Positions 1 through 6,734 of a stretch of DNA of 16,487 nucleotides are shown piece after piece. The stretch covers positions 1 through 16,487 of the forward strand of contig DAONEM010000043.1 in assembly GCA_035403085.1 (NCBI GenBank), given 5' to 3'. How positions within the stretch are numbered: the stretch's first letter is position 1; each line of letters opens with the position of its first letter. Below the pieces are notes generated by a model. The model did not search any database and was not told the DNA's origin. It worked only from the letters and a program-made list of their open reading frames with translations. Position numbers and translations under genes: made by a program. This DNA is from JAMOAD01 sp023621955. GTDB taxonomy: Bacteria; Acidobacteriota; Aminicenantia; JAMOAD01.

Positions 1-31
1 GACACTCCGTTTTTCTGACTCCGAGTTTACT

Positions 32-50
32 GGAGACACTCCCTTTATCC
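32..50. repeat. GACACTCCC-type repeat, copy near left edge
   Basis: GGAGACACTCCCTTTATCC matches the window's other GGGACACTCCCTTTTA copies with a few substitutions. GGAG and CTCC can pair around the triplet ACA. A truncated GACACTCC also begins at base 1, so the cluster probably extends left of the window. Confidence 0.55.
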
Positions 51-95
51 GAAACGGTTCACGCCTCTGAGAGTCCACAGGAGACTCCCCGGAAC

Positions 96-120
96 CTACA
101 AGGGACACTCCCTTTTATCC
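96..120. repeat. CTACAAGGGACACTCCCTTTTA repeat, copy A
   Basis: This copy is identical over 22 bases to the one at 3690-3711. The core AAGGGA-CAC-TCCCTT is an inverted repeat with a three-base loop and is followed by T residues. Such short GGGACAC-containing repeats resemble sequences near REP-associated (Y1/IS200-like) transposases in other bacteria; that link is inference, as no transposase gene is in the window. Confidence 0.7.
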
Positions 121-135
121 CAAATTTACAAGGGA

Positions 136-157
136 GGCACCGTTGAAAACGGTTGCC
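136..157. repeat. Inverted repeat (hairpin) GGCACCGTT...AACGGTTGCC
   Basis: GGCACCGTT and AACGGTTGCC pair over nine bases with one bulged T around a GAA loop. It follows the repeat cluster directly and may be the end of the same relic element. No function can be assigned. Confidence 0.4.
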
Positions 158-272
158 AAGGAACAGAAGAGGAGAGGTTTCCTCTTCCTTCCCCACCTTC
201 CCGGCCCCCTCGGTTCAGATCCCACCCACAGGCTCACCCGGAGGCCGAAAGGGAAACGTTTTCACGCTACCC

Positions 273-301
273 TTCCCCCGCCTCTACGGATCATGTATAC
301 T
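273..301 (+). promoter_or_regulatory. Putative promoter of the ABC operon, giving a leaderless start
   Basis: TATACT at 296-301 is a good -10 box. A weak TTCCCC at 273-278 lies 17 bases upstream. The ATG of the ATPase begins five bases after the -10, so transcription would start at or next to the ATG, and no Shine-Dalgarno precedes it. The weak -35 limits confidence. Confidence 0.45.
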
Positions 302-306
302 TTTTT

Positions 307-1251
307 ATGGATTCCCAAAAGCTCTTGCAGATTCAGAACCTCAGCAAATCCTACGGGGAGACTCCCGCCTTGGACCGTTTCTCTCTCGACATGGAGAGGG
401 GCGAGGTCCTGGGGCTCCTGGGGCCCAACGGCGCCGGTAAGACCACGCTCATCTCTATCCTCTCCGGAACCCTTCCGGGCTTCTCCGGTAGCGTCACCTT
501 CCAGGGGAAGAACCTCTTCTCAGACAGGAGCCTGAAGAACCGCCTCGGCATCGTTCCCCAGGATATGGCCTTCTACGAGGAACTCAGCGCGATGGACAAC
601 CTCCTCTTTTGGGGAGGGCTCTACGACATCTCCCGATCGGAGCTGAAGAGAAAGGCCGAAGAGCTTCTCAAGAGCGTCGAACTCTCTGATCGGGCCAAGG
701 AGCCTGTGAAAAGGTTCTCCGGAGGAATGAAGCGTCGTCTCAACGTGGCCATCGGACTCCTCCACTCCCCCGATCTCCTTCTCCTGGACGAACCCACCGT
801 CGGAATCGACGTTCAGGCCAAGGTCAGCATCCTGGAGATCATCAAGAGAGTTGGCCGGGAGGGGACGGCGGTCATCTTCACGACCCACCAACTCGCGGAG
901 GTCGAGGAGACCTGCTCCAGAATCGCCATAATGGACCACGGCCGCATCCTGGCCCAAGGAACCCTGGACGAGCTGATCAAAACCATCGGCGAAAAGGTGA
1001 TCGTCCGCGTGGAGGGGGAGTTCTCTCTCTCCTCTTTCTCCGAAGCCATCGGATCTCTCGCCGATGATGGCGTCGAGCTGATCTCCGCGGCGGACGACAT
1101 CGTCTCCCTCGGAGTCGATGACACCGATAGGATTCCCAAGGTGATGGAGAGGCTCTTCTCCAACAACGTTCAAATCAGCGACTTAAAGATTCACTCCCCC
1201 AACCTTGAGACCGTCTTCCTCCGCTTCACAGGCAAGAGCCTGAGAGACTAA
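307..1251 (+). CDS. ABC-2 type exporter, ATP-binding protein
   Basis: This cytoplasmic ATPase of 314 residues should power the exporter formed with the two permeases downstream. Visible motifs are Walker A GPNGAGKT (39-46), Q-loop Gln85, signature FSGGM (137-141), Walker B LLLLDEPT (157-164) and switch His194. Residues 1-220 form the nucleotide-binding domain. The roughly 90-residue C-terminal tail resembles the extension of CcmA/YbhF/DrrA-type ATPases. The frame is open further upstream but homology starts at MDSQKLLQIQNLSKSYG, and a -10 box lies directly before this ATG. The next gene starts three bases after the stop. The substrate cannot be read from sequence; drugs, lipids or sodium are known for relatives. 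Confidence 0.95.
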   Translation: MDSQKLLQIQNLSKSYGETPALDRFSLDMERGEVLGLLGPNGAGKTTLISILSGTLPGFSGSVTFQGKNLFSDRSLKNRLGIVPQDMAFYEELSAMDNLLFWGGLYDISRSELKRKAEELLKSVELSDRAKEPVKRFSGGMKRRLNVAIGLLHSPDLLLLDEPTVGIDVQAKVSILEIIKRVGREGTAVIFTTHQLAEVEETCSRIAIMDHGRILAQGTLDELIKTIGEKVIVRVEGEFSLSSFSEAIGSLADDGVELISAADDIVSLGVDDTDRIPKVMERLFSNNVQISDLKIHSPNLETVFLRFTGKSLRD

Positions 1252-1254
1252 ACA

Positions 1255-2499
1255 ATGCGCCGCCTCCTTCTCCTCCTGCTCACGGATACCCGACGCCACC
1301 TCAAGAGTCCTTTGGCGCTGATGATCTACATCGCCATCCCCCTCTTCCTGACAGGGATCATCGGCCTCGTTTTCGCCCCTCGGTCGGAAGAGAGCCAGTT
1401 GCCTCCCATCAACATCCTTCTGGTGGACAACGACAAGTTTCTGGCCTCCCGCTTTCTCATGGGGGCCATGGACTCCGATCCGGTGAAGAAGATGTTCCGG
1501 GTCACCCTCACCGACGGCAACGACGGCGAGAGGAAGATGAAGAACGGGAAGGCCTCGGCCATGGTCATCATCCCGAAGGGGTTCACCGTCGACATCATCG
1601 ACGGTAAGGATGTCTCTCTGACGGTGGTCAAGAATCCCAGCGAGCAGTTCCTTCCCAACATCGTAGAGGAGTTCATGAAGACCCTTTCGGTGATGCTTTC
1701 CGGCGCCGTCCAGGCCTTCCATGAGGAGGCACAGGGAATCCGCTTCATCTCCGAAAACCCTCTGGAAACACTCTCATGGAAAGACCTAGGCCCCCAGTTG
1801 GAGAGCGCGCAGAAGAAGTTCATCGCCGCAGGCAAATACCTCTCCCCTCTCTTCATCCGTCTGGAGAAGGAGAAGGCCGAAGCCAAGGGTGCCAAGGTGC
1901 AGCTCACTATGTCGGACCTCTTCGGAATCATCTTCCCGGGGATGATCATCATGTTCCTTCTCTTCATCGTCAACAACAGGATGGGGGACCTGCTCTCGGA
2001 GAGGGAAGACGGCAAGCTCCGCCGCCTTCTCACCACACCTATCGCCACCTGGGAGTTGATCTTCGCCCGAATCCTCGGAGGATGGATCTGGGGAATGGGA
2101 ATCGTCCTGATCATGGTCACCACAGGATCCTTGCTCTTCAGAATCCACTGGGGATCTATCCCCTCCCTTCTCCTGCTGGGTTTAGCCGCCTCCTTTTGGA
2201 CAGCATCCTTCTTCGCCTTCCTCTTTTCCCTCCTGAAGAACAGGAACCAGGCCGGAGCCATCTCTTCCCCGATCATCCTCGTTTTCAGCGTCTTTGGAGG
2301 GAGCATGCTTCCACCGGCTTCCATGCCCAAAGCCTTTCAGACGATCGGCTTTCTCACCCCCAACCGGTGGTTCATCGACGGCGCGTCGCGGATCAGGGAC
2401 GGACTCTTTCCCCTCCCCTCCCTGATGGTTCTGATCCTCAGCGGCCTCCTCTTCCTCGCCCTGGCGGTACCGGCCCTGAAGAGAAGGAGTCTGGTGTGA
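1255..2499 (+). CDS. ABC-2 type exporter, permease subunit 1
   Basis: This 414-residue inner-membrane permease has the usual ABC-2 layout. One membrane segment lies at about residues 20-41 and is followed by a long non-cytoplasmic region of about 170 residues with MVIIPKGF and NPSEQFLPN. About five hydrophobic segments then fill residues 220-405. The motif EREDGKLRRLLTTPI, typical of ABC2_membrane_3 proteins (YbhS/YbhR, YhhJ), follows the second segment. It starts three bases after the ATPase stop and is followed four bases later by a second permease, so the two probably form a heterodimer. No membrane-fusion protein or outer-membrane partner is present in the window. Confidence 0.92.
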   Translation: MRRLLLLLLTDTRRHLKSPLALMIYIAIPLFLTGIIGLVFAPRSEESQLPPINILLVDNDKFLASRFLMGAMDSDPVKKMFRVTLTDGNDGERKMKNGKASAMVIIPKGFTVDIIDGKDVSLTVVKNPSEQFLPNIVEEFMKTLSVMLSGAVQAFHEEAQGIRFISENPLETLSWKDLGPQLESAQKKFIAAGKYLSPLFIRLEKEKAEAKGAKVQLTMSDLFGIIFPGMIIMFLLFIVNNRMGDLLSEREDGKLRRLLTTPIATWELIFARILGGWIWGMGIVLIMVTTGSLLFRIHWGSIPSLLLLGLAASFWTASFFAFLFSLLKNRNQAGAISSPIILVFSVFGGSMLPPASMPKAFQTIGFLTPNRWFIDGASRIRDGLFPLPSLMVLILSGLLFLALAVPALKRRSLV

Positions 2500-2503
2500 T
2501 CCC

Positions 2504-3628
2504 ATGAGAAGAATCCTACACGTAGCCTTCAACGACCTAAGGCTCATGGTCAGCGACAAGGCCTTCCTCTTCTGGACACTGGCCTTCCCGATGTTCTTCA
2601 TCATCGTCTTCGGACTCCTCTTCCGTGCCGGAGATCCCCAGAACGTGAAGGCCGAACTGACGGTGATCAACCAGGATAAGGGGCGTTGGGGTGAGTTCTT
2701 CATCCAAAAGCTCAAGAGTCCGCTCCTGGAGGTTGTAAGAGTGGATCGAGAGCCCCCGGAGTACAACCGGCTCCTGGTGATTCCTCCGGAGTTTTCGGCC
2801 CGTATTGAGGCCCATAAGGATCAAGCCCTGAAGTTCAAGAAACGGGAAGGGGCGTCGACTAAGGCGGCCGCTCAGGCGGAGACGGCCCTGGTCCAGGCCA
2901 TCACCGTGACCATCACCGAGCTGATCCTCTACGGAGACAAAGATCTGAAGAGTTTTCTCGAGAATCCGCCGAAGTTTCACCAAGGGATCACCGTCAAGAG
3001 CCGCTTCCCCGAAAAGACCCTCACCCTTGTTCCCTCCGGTTTCGACCATACCATTCCGGGCACCACGATCCAGTTCATCATGATGATGGTCATGATCTAC
3101 GGAGGGGTCTCTGTTCTGGAAGACCGCAAGAAGGGGATCCTCGGCCGTCTCCTCTTCTCGCCCCTCTCCACGACGGATCTCTTCGTTTCCAAACTTCTGG
3201 CAAGGCTCTTCATGGGACTCGTTCAAACCGGTATCCTCGTGGTGGTGGGCAAACTCTTCTTCCACCTGAACCTCGGCAACCCCCTCCTCACCCTGGCGAT
3301 CTTCACCCTCTTCGCCGCCGCCATGTCGGGCGTGAGCGTCTTGATCGGTTCAATCTGCACCAAAGAGGAGGTGATCATCGGCTTCTCGATTCTCCTCTCC
3401 AACATCTTCGCCGCCTTGGGAGGTTGCTGGTGGCCCAACGAGATCGTCCCCCAGACGGTTAGACGGCTCGCCCTGATCTCTCCGGCCTATTGGGCCATGG
3501 ACGCCCTTCATGGAAACGTCTTCTTCCACAAGGGGTTCGTCGAAATCCTCCCCCACCTGGGAGCTCTCCTGATCCTCACCCTGATCATGGCCTTCCTGGC
3601 GAACCGCTACTTCCAGGTCAGGGATTAG
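2504..3628 (+). CDS. ABC-2 type exporter, permease subunit 2
   Basis: This 374-residue ABC-2 permease is a paralogue of the gene before it. Its first membrane segment is at about residues 22-41 (FLFWTLAFPMFFIIVFGLLF). A non-cytoplasmic domain containing LLVIPPEFSARIE follows, and the C-terminal half has several hydrophobic segments, including IIGFSILLSNIFAALGG. The conserved LEDRKKGILGRLLFSPL matches the E-R-x-x-G-x-L-x-R-L-L-x-x-P motif of the family. It is the last gene of the operon. A GGGACACTCCC hairpin repeat lies about 60 bases after its stop and no classical terminator was seen. Confidence 0.92.
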   Translation: MRRILHVAFNDLRLMVSDKAFLFWTLAFPMFFIIVFGLLFRAGDPQNVKAELTVINQDKGRWGEFFIQKLKSPLLEVVRVDREPPEYNRLLVIPPEFSARIEAHKDQALKFKKREGASTKAAAQAETALVQAITVTITELILYGDKDLKSFLENPPKFHQGITVKSRFPEKTLTLVPSGFDHTIPGTTIQFIMMMVMIYGGVSVLEDRKKGILGRLLFSPLSTTDLFVSKLLARLFMGLVQTGILVVVGKLFFHLNLGNPLLTLAIFTLFAAAMSGVSVLIGSICTKEEVIIGFSILLSNIFAALGGCWWPNEIVPQTVRRLALISPAYWAMDALHGNVFFHKGFVEILPHLGALLILTLIMAFLANRYFQVRD

Positions 3629-3689
3629 AGCCGCTCCCTTGGAGGAGGCCGACGGTTCCGGCGAAACTCTCCCGGAAAGGCCCTCCGAT

Positions 3690-3711
3690 CTACAAGGGAC
3701 ACTCCCTTTTA
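3690..3711. repeat. CTACAAGGGACACTCCCTTTTA repeat, copy B
   Basis: The copy is identical to 97-118 over its length. It lies between the convergent ABC operon and the HD gene. Its AAGGGA-CAC-TCCCTT hairpin followed by TT could also act as a weak terminator for either strand. Confidence 0.7.
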
Positions 3712-3750
3712 ACGTCCCGGAATCAGGCCCCAGCCTTCCAAAAGATCCGG

Positions 3751-3902
3751 TTAAAGACGGCCCTCCCACTCCCGGAGGAACCTCTCCAGGAAGAGCTCCA
3801 CGAAACGGTGCCGCTCCTGGGCCATCCTTTTCGCCGAAGCCGTGTTCATCCGGTCCCTGAGGAGGAGAAGCTTCTCGTAGAAGTGGTTGATCGTCGCCCC
3901 CC
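3751..3902 (-). CDS. HD-domain phosphohydrolase, C-terminal fragment cut by assembly gap
   Basis: Reading the minus strand from the gap edge gives 49 residues ending in TAA at 3753-3751. They begin GATINHFYEKLLLLRDRMNT and end ERFLREWEGRL. This matches from memory the C-terminal end of the YedJ-like HD superfamily (predicted metal-dependent phosphohydrolases of about 200-230 residues), where an INHFYEKL...LKD.MNT...A..R segment follows the HD core. The catalytic HD motif and the start lie in the gap or are missing. It is probably the third gene of the minus-strand operon after the radical SAM gene. The fragment is too short for automatic ORF thresholds, but codon pattern and homology support it. 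Confidence 0.75.
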
Positions 3903-4002
3903 NNNNNNNNNNNNNNNNNNNNNNNNNNNNNNNNNNNNNNNNNNNNNNNNNNNNNNNNNNNNNNNNNNNNNNNNNNNNNNNNNNNNNNNNNNNNNNNNNN
4001 NN
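3903..4002. other. Assembly gap (100 N)
   Basis: This is a run of exactly 100 N, most likely a fixed-length placeholder. The HD gene to its left lacks roughly 150-180 N-terminal residues, so the true gap is probably at least about 450 bases. It begins right after a CCCCCC run. Confidence 0.95.
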
Positions 4003-4006
4003 GAGA

Positions 4007-5203
4007 TCAAAGGGGGAACCCTTCGGCGGAGAGGATCTTCTCGAAAGGGATCGAACGGTAGGGTTTCCCGGCCTTGAGGATTTTCAGGCTCTCGCCCTCC
4101 CGGAACAGGGCCAAGGGGTCGGCCCCCTGACGGCTGAGAACCCACCGTAACTCCGGATACCGCCTCAGAGAGGCCCAAAGGGAAAGGAGGGAGAGCCTGT
4201 TGATGAAGAGGCAGAAATCGGGGGTATAGAACTCCCGCCCCGTGCTTCTCCGGTAATCCGCCAAACCTGCCTGGCAAAGGTTGCAGAAGGATAAGAGGTC
4301 GAGACACCCCTGGCACCTCTCATGATGGGGAAGGAAGTTCTCCCGGAAAAAGCCTTCGTACTCCTCCAGGCTTCCCACGCTTCTGGCCGGATCGTGATCG
4401 GAACAGTAGTGGGTCACGTAGCAGTCGGTCCACCGCCCGTTGGGAAGAAGGGTGAGGCCGCTTCCCGCACAGCTCCAATCCCCTCTGAGAGAGGAGAGAA
4501 CCGATCCCCTCTGCCGGGAGAGCTCCCAAAGGTCCCGCCCCTTCTCTTCCGCCCAGAGCAGAAAGTCCCGGTATCCCCGAAGAATCGCCTCCAGAGTCTC
4601 CTCACTGTACTCCCTCTTGATGGGCCGAAAGGTGAAGGGAGAGGTGGGGTCCAGCTCCAGGAGAGCCTTGAAGTTCTCCAACAACGCCCCCCCGTTCTCC
4701 GGGGTCAAGCAGGCCGCCAGTTTGACATGGAGTTTCCCTCCGCTCCTCTGGGCGCGACTGTGGAGCCATCGAAAGTGGTCCACCGTCTCCGGCCAGTTTC
4801 CCCGGTTCCTCTCAGAGAGAGGACCATCGGCAGAAACAAGCATGTAAACGGGGGTCTCGCTTGTTTCCATGATCTCGACGACCTCCTCCGCCCCGGGAGT
4901 TCCGGGGGAGGCGAAGAGGAAGAGAGGGACCCGGAGCCTTCGGTTGTTCAGGTCAACGATCCACCGGAAGAGGTCGGGGTGGAGAAAGCTCTCTCCTGCG
5001 CCGATCTCGATTCCCGAAAAGGTGTACCTCTCCGCCGCCTTCTCGATCAGGGGAGCCGCCTTCAGCGGATCCAGGAGAAGGTTCTCCCACTCTCCGTACC
5101 TGGAGGAGTTCTTCACCGCACAGTAGTCACACCTGTGGGGACAACGGTAACCAAAGACGACCTTGAGAACCCTTGTCCCTTTCAAACAGCCGGGATTGGC
5201 CAT
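4007..5203 (-). CDS. Radical SAM protein with SPASM-type domain
   Basis: This 398-residue protein has the S-adenosylmethionine-binding 4Fe-4S motif C21-x3-C25-x2-C28 (YRCPHRCDYC) and a GIEIGAGES segment in place of the GGEP strand. The C-terminal cysteines follow the SPASM pattern: C245-x10-G256-x4-C261, then C297-x2-C300-x6-C307-x2-C310, then C331. These should hold auxiliary 4Fe-4S clusters. SPASM enzymes modify peptides or proteins (sulfatase and peptide maturases) or small molecules; the substrate is not evident and no precursor peptide is recognisable nearby. It starts six bases after the rubredoxin stop, and GGAAG inside the end of that gene can serve as its SD. The product ends four bases from the gap. 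Confidence 0.88.
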   Translation of the reverse strand: MANPGCLKGTRVLKVVFGYRCPHRCDYCAVKNSSRYGEWENLLLDPLKAAPLIEKAAERYTFSGIEIGAGESFLHPDLFRWIVDLNNRRLRVPLFLFASPGTPGAEEVVEIMETSETPVYMLVSADGPLSERNRGNWPETVDHFRWLHSRAQRSGGKLHVKLAACLTPENGGALLENFKALLELDPTSPFTFRPIKREYSEETLEAILRGYRDFLLWAEEKGRDLWELSRQRGSVLSSLRGDWSCAGSGLTLLPNGRWTDCYVTHYCSDHDPARSVGSLEEYEGFFRENFLPHHERCQGCLDLLSFCNLCQAGLADYRRSTGREFYTPDFCLFINRLSLLSLWASLRRYPELRWVLSRQGADPLALFREGESLKILKAGKPYRSIPFEKILSAEGFPL

Positions 5204-5209
5204 GGGAGG

Positions 5210-5404
5210 TTACTTCCAGCGGTTACAGAGCCCGATCCCCTCGGTATCCTCGAAACCATCCTTGGTGCTTCCGCACATGGGGCAGGTCCAGGTGTCCGGA
5301 AACTCGGAGAAGGGTGTCTTCGGGGGAAGGCCGGTCTCCATGATTAGGGTTTCGGCCTCTTCATCGTACTGAAAACCACAAGTCTGACAGAGAAATTTTG
5401 CCAT
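5210..5404 (-). CDS. Rubredoxin-like protein
   Basis: This is a small iron-binding electron carrier of 64 residues. The two rubredoxin knuckles are C6-x2-C9-G and C41-P-x-C44-G, separated by a TPFSEFPDTW segment as in standard rubredoxins of about 52-54 residues. The N-terminal half differs from the classical consensus, with METGLPPKTP in place of DPxxGIxPGTP, and the C-terminus carries about ten extra residues with a fifth cysteine (C60). A strong AGGAGG lies six bases before the ATG. It is the first gene of an operon with the radical SAM protein, so it may supply electrons to that enzyme; this is inference. Confidence 0.88.
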   Translation of the reverse strand: MAKFLCQTCGFQYDEEAETLIMETGLPPKTPFSEFPDTWTCPMCGSTKDGFEDTEGIGLCNRWK

Positions 5405-5426
5405 TGGGGCCTCCTGACAACCCTTG

Positions 5427-5456
5427 GATATACCAGAAAGGGCGCCTTCCGGTCAA
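5427..5456 (-). promoter_or_regulatory. Promoter of the rubredoxin-radical SAM operon
   Basis: On the minus strand TTGACC (5456-5451) and TATATC (5432-5427) are 18 bases apart. The predicted start near 5420 leaves a short leader that holds the AGGAGG Shine-Dalgarno of the rubredoxin gene. It stands back to back with the promoter at 5469-5496. Confidence 0.55.
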
Positions 5457-5468
5457 GAGTCGAGAGCC

Positions 5469-5496
5469 TTGACACCCTCCGAAAAAGGACTATCTT
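5469..5496 (+). promoter_or_regulatory. Promoter of the CAP lipoprotein gene, giving a leaderless start
   Basis: A perfect TTGACA (5469-5474) and TATCTT (5491-5496) are 16 bases apart. The ATG at 5503 lies six bases after the -10, so the mRNA would begin at the start codon. No Shine-Dalgarno lies at a usable distance; AAGGA at about 5485-5489 overlaps the spacer. Confidence 0.6.
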
Positions 5497-5502
5497 TTCT
5501 TC

Positions 5503-5973
5503 ATGGCACGGTTTTTCCTCTCTTTCCTCCTCTTCCTTCCCCTGGCCGCCTGCTCCCTTCCGGATATCCCCTTAGGGGAGATCTCCGAAAAGACCTTCGC
5601 CCTGGTCAACGCCGAGAGAACAAAGGCCGGGTTGCCACCGCTCAAGAAGGAGAACCGTTTGGAGAGAATCGCCTTACGCCACAGCGAAAAGATGGCCTCG
5701 GAAGGCCGTTTGTCCCACCGCTTCCCCGACTACCCTGAACTCAGGGAGCGACTCTTCGCCGAAGGGCTGACCTTTACAGCCTTCGCTGAGAACGTCGCCC
5801 TCTCCTCCGAGCGAAGTCCGGAAAGGGTCCACCAAGGCTTCATGGACTCCCCTTCCCACAGGGCCAACCTCCTGAACCCCTCCTACAACGCCATCGGGGT
5901 CGGCGTCTCCCTCGACGGGGAAGGCGACTTGTACATCACCGAAATCTTCCTCGCCCTCACCCCCTCCCCTTGA
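5503..5973 (+). CDS. CAP/SCP-domain (YkwD-like) lipoprotein
   Basis: This 156-residue protein has a signal peptide (MARFFLSFLLFLPLAAC) ending in the lipobox LAAC, so Cys17 should be lipidated and the protein membrane-anchored outside the cytoplasm. The rest is a compact bacterial CAP domain. VNAERTKAGLPPL opens it, a His lies in LRHSEKMA, FAENVA carries the conserved Glu, and FMDSPSHRANLLNPSYNAIGVGV is the signature near the end. These correspond to the usual CAP cavity His/Glu/His set. Bacterial CAP proteins are secreted and their biochemical role is mostly unknown. It runs the same way as the LOG gene 30 bases downstream but each has its own promoter. Confidence 0.9.
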   Translation: MARFFLSFLLFLPLAACSLPDIPLGEISEKTFALVNAERTKAGLPPLKKENRLERIALRHSEKMASEGRLSHRFPDYPELRERLFAEGLTFTAFAENVALSSERSPERVHQGFMDSPSHRANLLNPSYNAIGVGVSLDGEGDLYITEIFLALTPSP

Positions 5974-5998
5974 CCCTTCCCTCCCTTTCCTCTATCTT
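5970..5998 (+). promoter_or_regulatory. Promoter of the LOG-family gene, giving a leaderless start
   Basis: TTGACC (5970-5975) overlaps the TGA stop of the CAP gene. TATCTT (5993-5998) follows after 17 bases and the ATG comes five bases later, at 6004. The stretch between is pyrimidine-rich with no Shine-Dalgarno. Confidence 0.6.
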
Positions 5999-6003
5999 CT
6001 CCT

Positions 6004-6573
6004 ATGGCCTTCTCCCTCTGCACCTTCTGCTCCTCTTCCGAAAAGATCGACCCCCTCTTCTTCGACCACTCCCGTAGGGTGGGCGAGCTCATCGGCTCCG
6101 AGGGGATGGAGTTGGTCTACGGTGGCGCCTCCTGCGGCCTCATGGGGGAGGTGGCCCGTTACGCCCGTCGGGGGGGAGCCAGGGTGACGGGAATCATTCC
6201 CGAAAAGCTTCTCCCCAAAAGCATCGCTCCCCAAGAGGTGGACGAGTTGATCATCACCAAGGATATGGCCTCTCGGAAGGCGGAGATGGAGAGGCGGGCC
6301 GACGGTTTTCTCGTCCTCCCCGGTGGTTTCGGGACCCTTGAAGAGGCCCTGGAAGTTATGACCCTCAAGCAGTTGGGGTACCACTCCAAGCCTATCGTCT
6401 TCCTGAACATCCGGAACTTCTTCTCGCCCCTGCTAGACCTCTTCGAGGGGTTCTACAGGGAGAGGTTCGCCAAGGAAGAGTACCGGAGACTCTACGCGGT
6501 CTTCACCGATTCCGAGAGTCTCTTCACCTACCTGAAAAGCTACGTTCCTGAGGTCCTTCCCCAGAAGTGGTAA
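6004..6573 (+). CDS. LOG family protein (TIGR00730 Rossmann fold)
   Basis: This cytoplasmic protein of 189 residues carries the LOG-family motifs: YGGAS (39-43) with GLMGEVA after it, Arg91-Lys92, and the nucleotide-binding PGGFGTLEE (106-114). The length and ending match bacterial members. Characterised LOG enzymes hydrolyse the N-glycosidic bond of nucleoside 5'-monophosphates to release base and ribose 5-phosphate; the older 'lysine decarboxylase' label is wrong. The physiological substrate in this organism is unknown. It is last before a hairpin-rich convergent region. Confidence 0.93.
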   Translation: MAFSLCTFCSSSEKIDPLFFDHSRRVGELIGSEGMELVYGGASCGLMGEVARYARRGGARVTGIIPEKLLPKSIAPQEVDELIITKDMASRKAEMERRADGFLVLPGGFGTLEEALEVMTLKQLGYHSKPIVFLNIRNFFSPLLDLFEGFYRERFAKEEYRRLYAVFTDSESLFTYLKSYVPEVLPQKW

Positions 6574-6579
6574 GGGAAA

Positions 6580-6645
6580 CCCTCCCGAGCGGTTCTAGCG
6601 CCTAGGCCTTAAATACCCTTGGGAGGGGCCGTTTTCAAAGCCCCT
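6580..6645. terminator. Hairpins after the LOG gene (weak terminator candidates)
   Basis: CCCTCCC (6580-6586) can pair with GGGAGGG (6621-6627) across 34 bases, and AGGGGC (6624-6629) with GCCCCT (6640-6645) across a GTTTTC-containing loop. The two are mutually exclusive. The T-tracts are poor, so termination is only likely. Confidence 0.3.
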
Positions 6646-6663
6646 AAGAGAGTGAATGGGAGA

Positions 6664-6726
6664 AGGCCGCTCTCCCTTGGAAGGGAGAGCGGCCTCCGGT
6701 CTCAGGCTCCCGCCCGAGACCGGAGG
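6664..6726 (-). terminator. Twin strong hairpins between convergent genes
   Basis: AGGCCGCTCTCCCTT (6664-6678) is repeated inverted and perfect at 6681-6695, a 15-base arm with only GG between. Beside it CCTCCGGTCTC (6693-6703) pairs with GAGACCGGAGG (6716-6726) over 11 bases. The two share bases 6693-6695. Neither has a long T-tract on either strand. Position between two convergent genes suggests a bidirectional terminator or RNA-end stabiliser, most directly serving the minus-strand oxidoreductase, which ends at 6735. Confidence 0.55.
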
Positions 6727-6734
6727 GGGAAAAC

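Larger units (their letters stand above)
1..306. other. Non-coding stretch with short hairpin repeats
   Basis: No convincing gene lies in these 306 bases; the short open frames show no recognisable protein and lie over the repeats. The stretch holds at least three copies or variants of a GACACTCC-containing repeat (near 1-8, 32-50 and 96-120), a degenerate ACAAGGGAGG variant near 128-137, and a hairpin at 136-157. The promoter of the downstream ABC operon sits at its right end. Confidence 0.7.

Noticed and set aside
96..120. CRISPR array from the repeated GGGACACTCCC motif
   Set aside because: Copies are irregularly spaced over kilobases, differ in sequence and have no uniform spacers or cas genes.
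4322..5347. 341-codon plus-strand frame opposite the radical SAM gene
   Set aside because: The minus strand carries the radical SAM and SPASM cysteines and a rubredoxin; the plus translation has no motif.
6004..6573. Lysine decarboxylase
   Set aside because: PGGxGTxxE proteins were long misannotated this way; the fold has no PLP site and characterised members are nucleotide phosphoribohydrolases.
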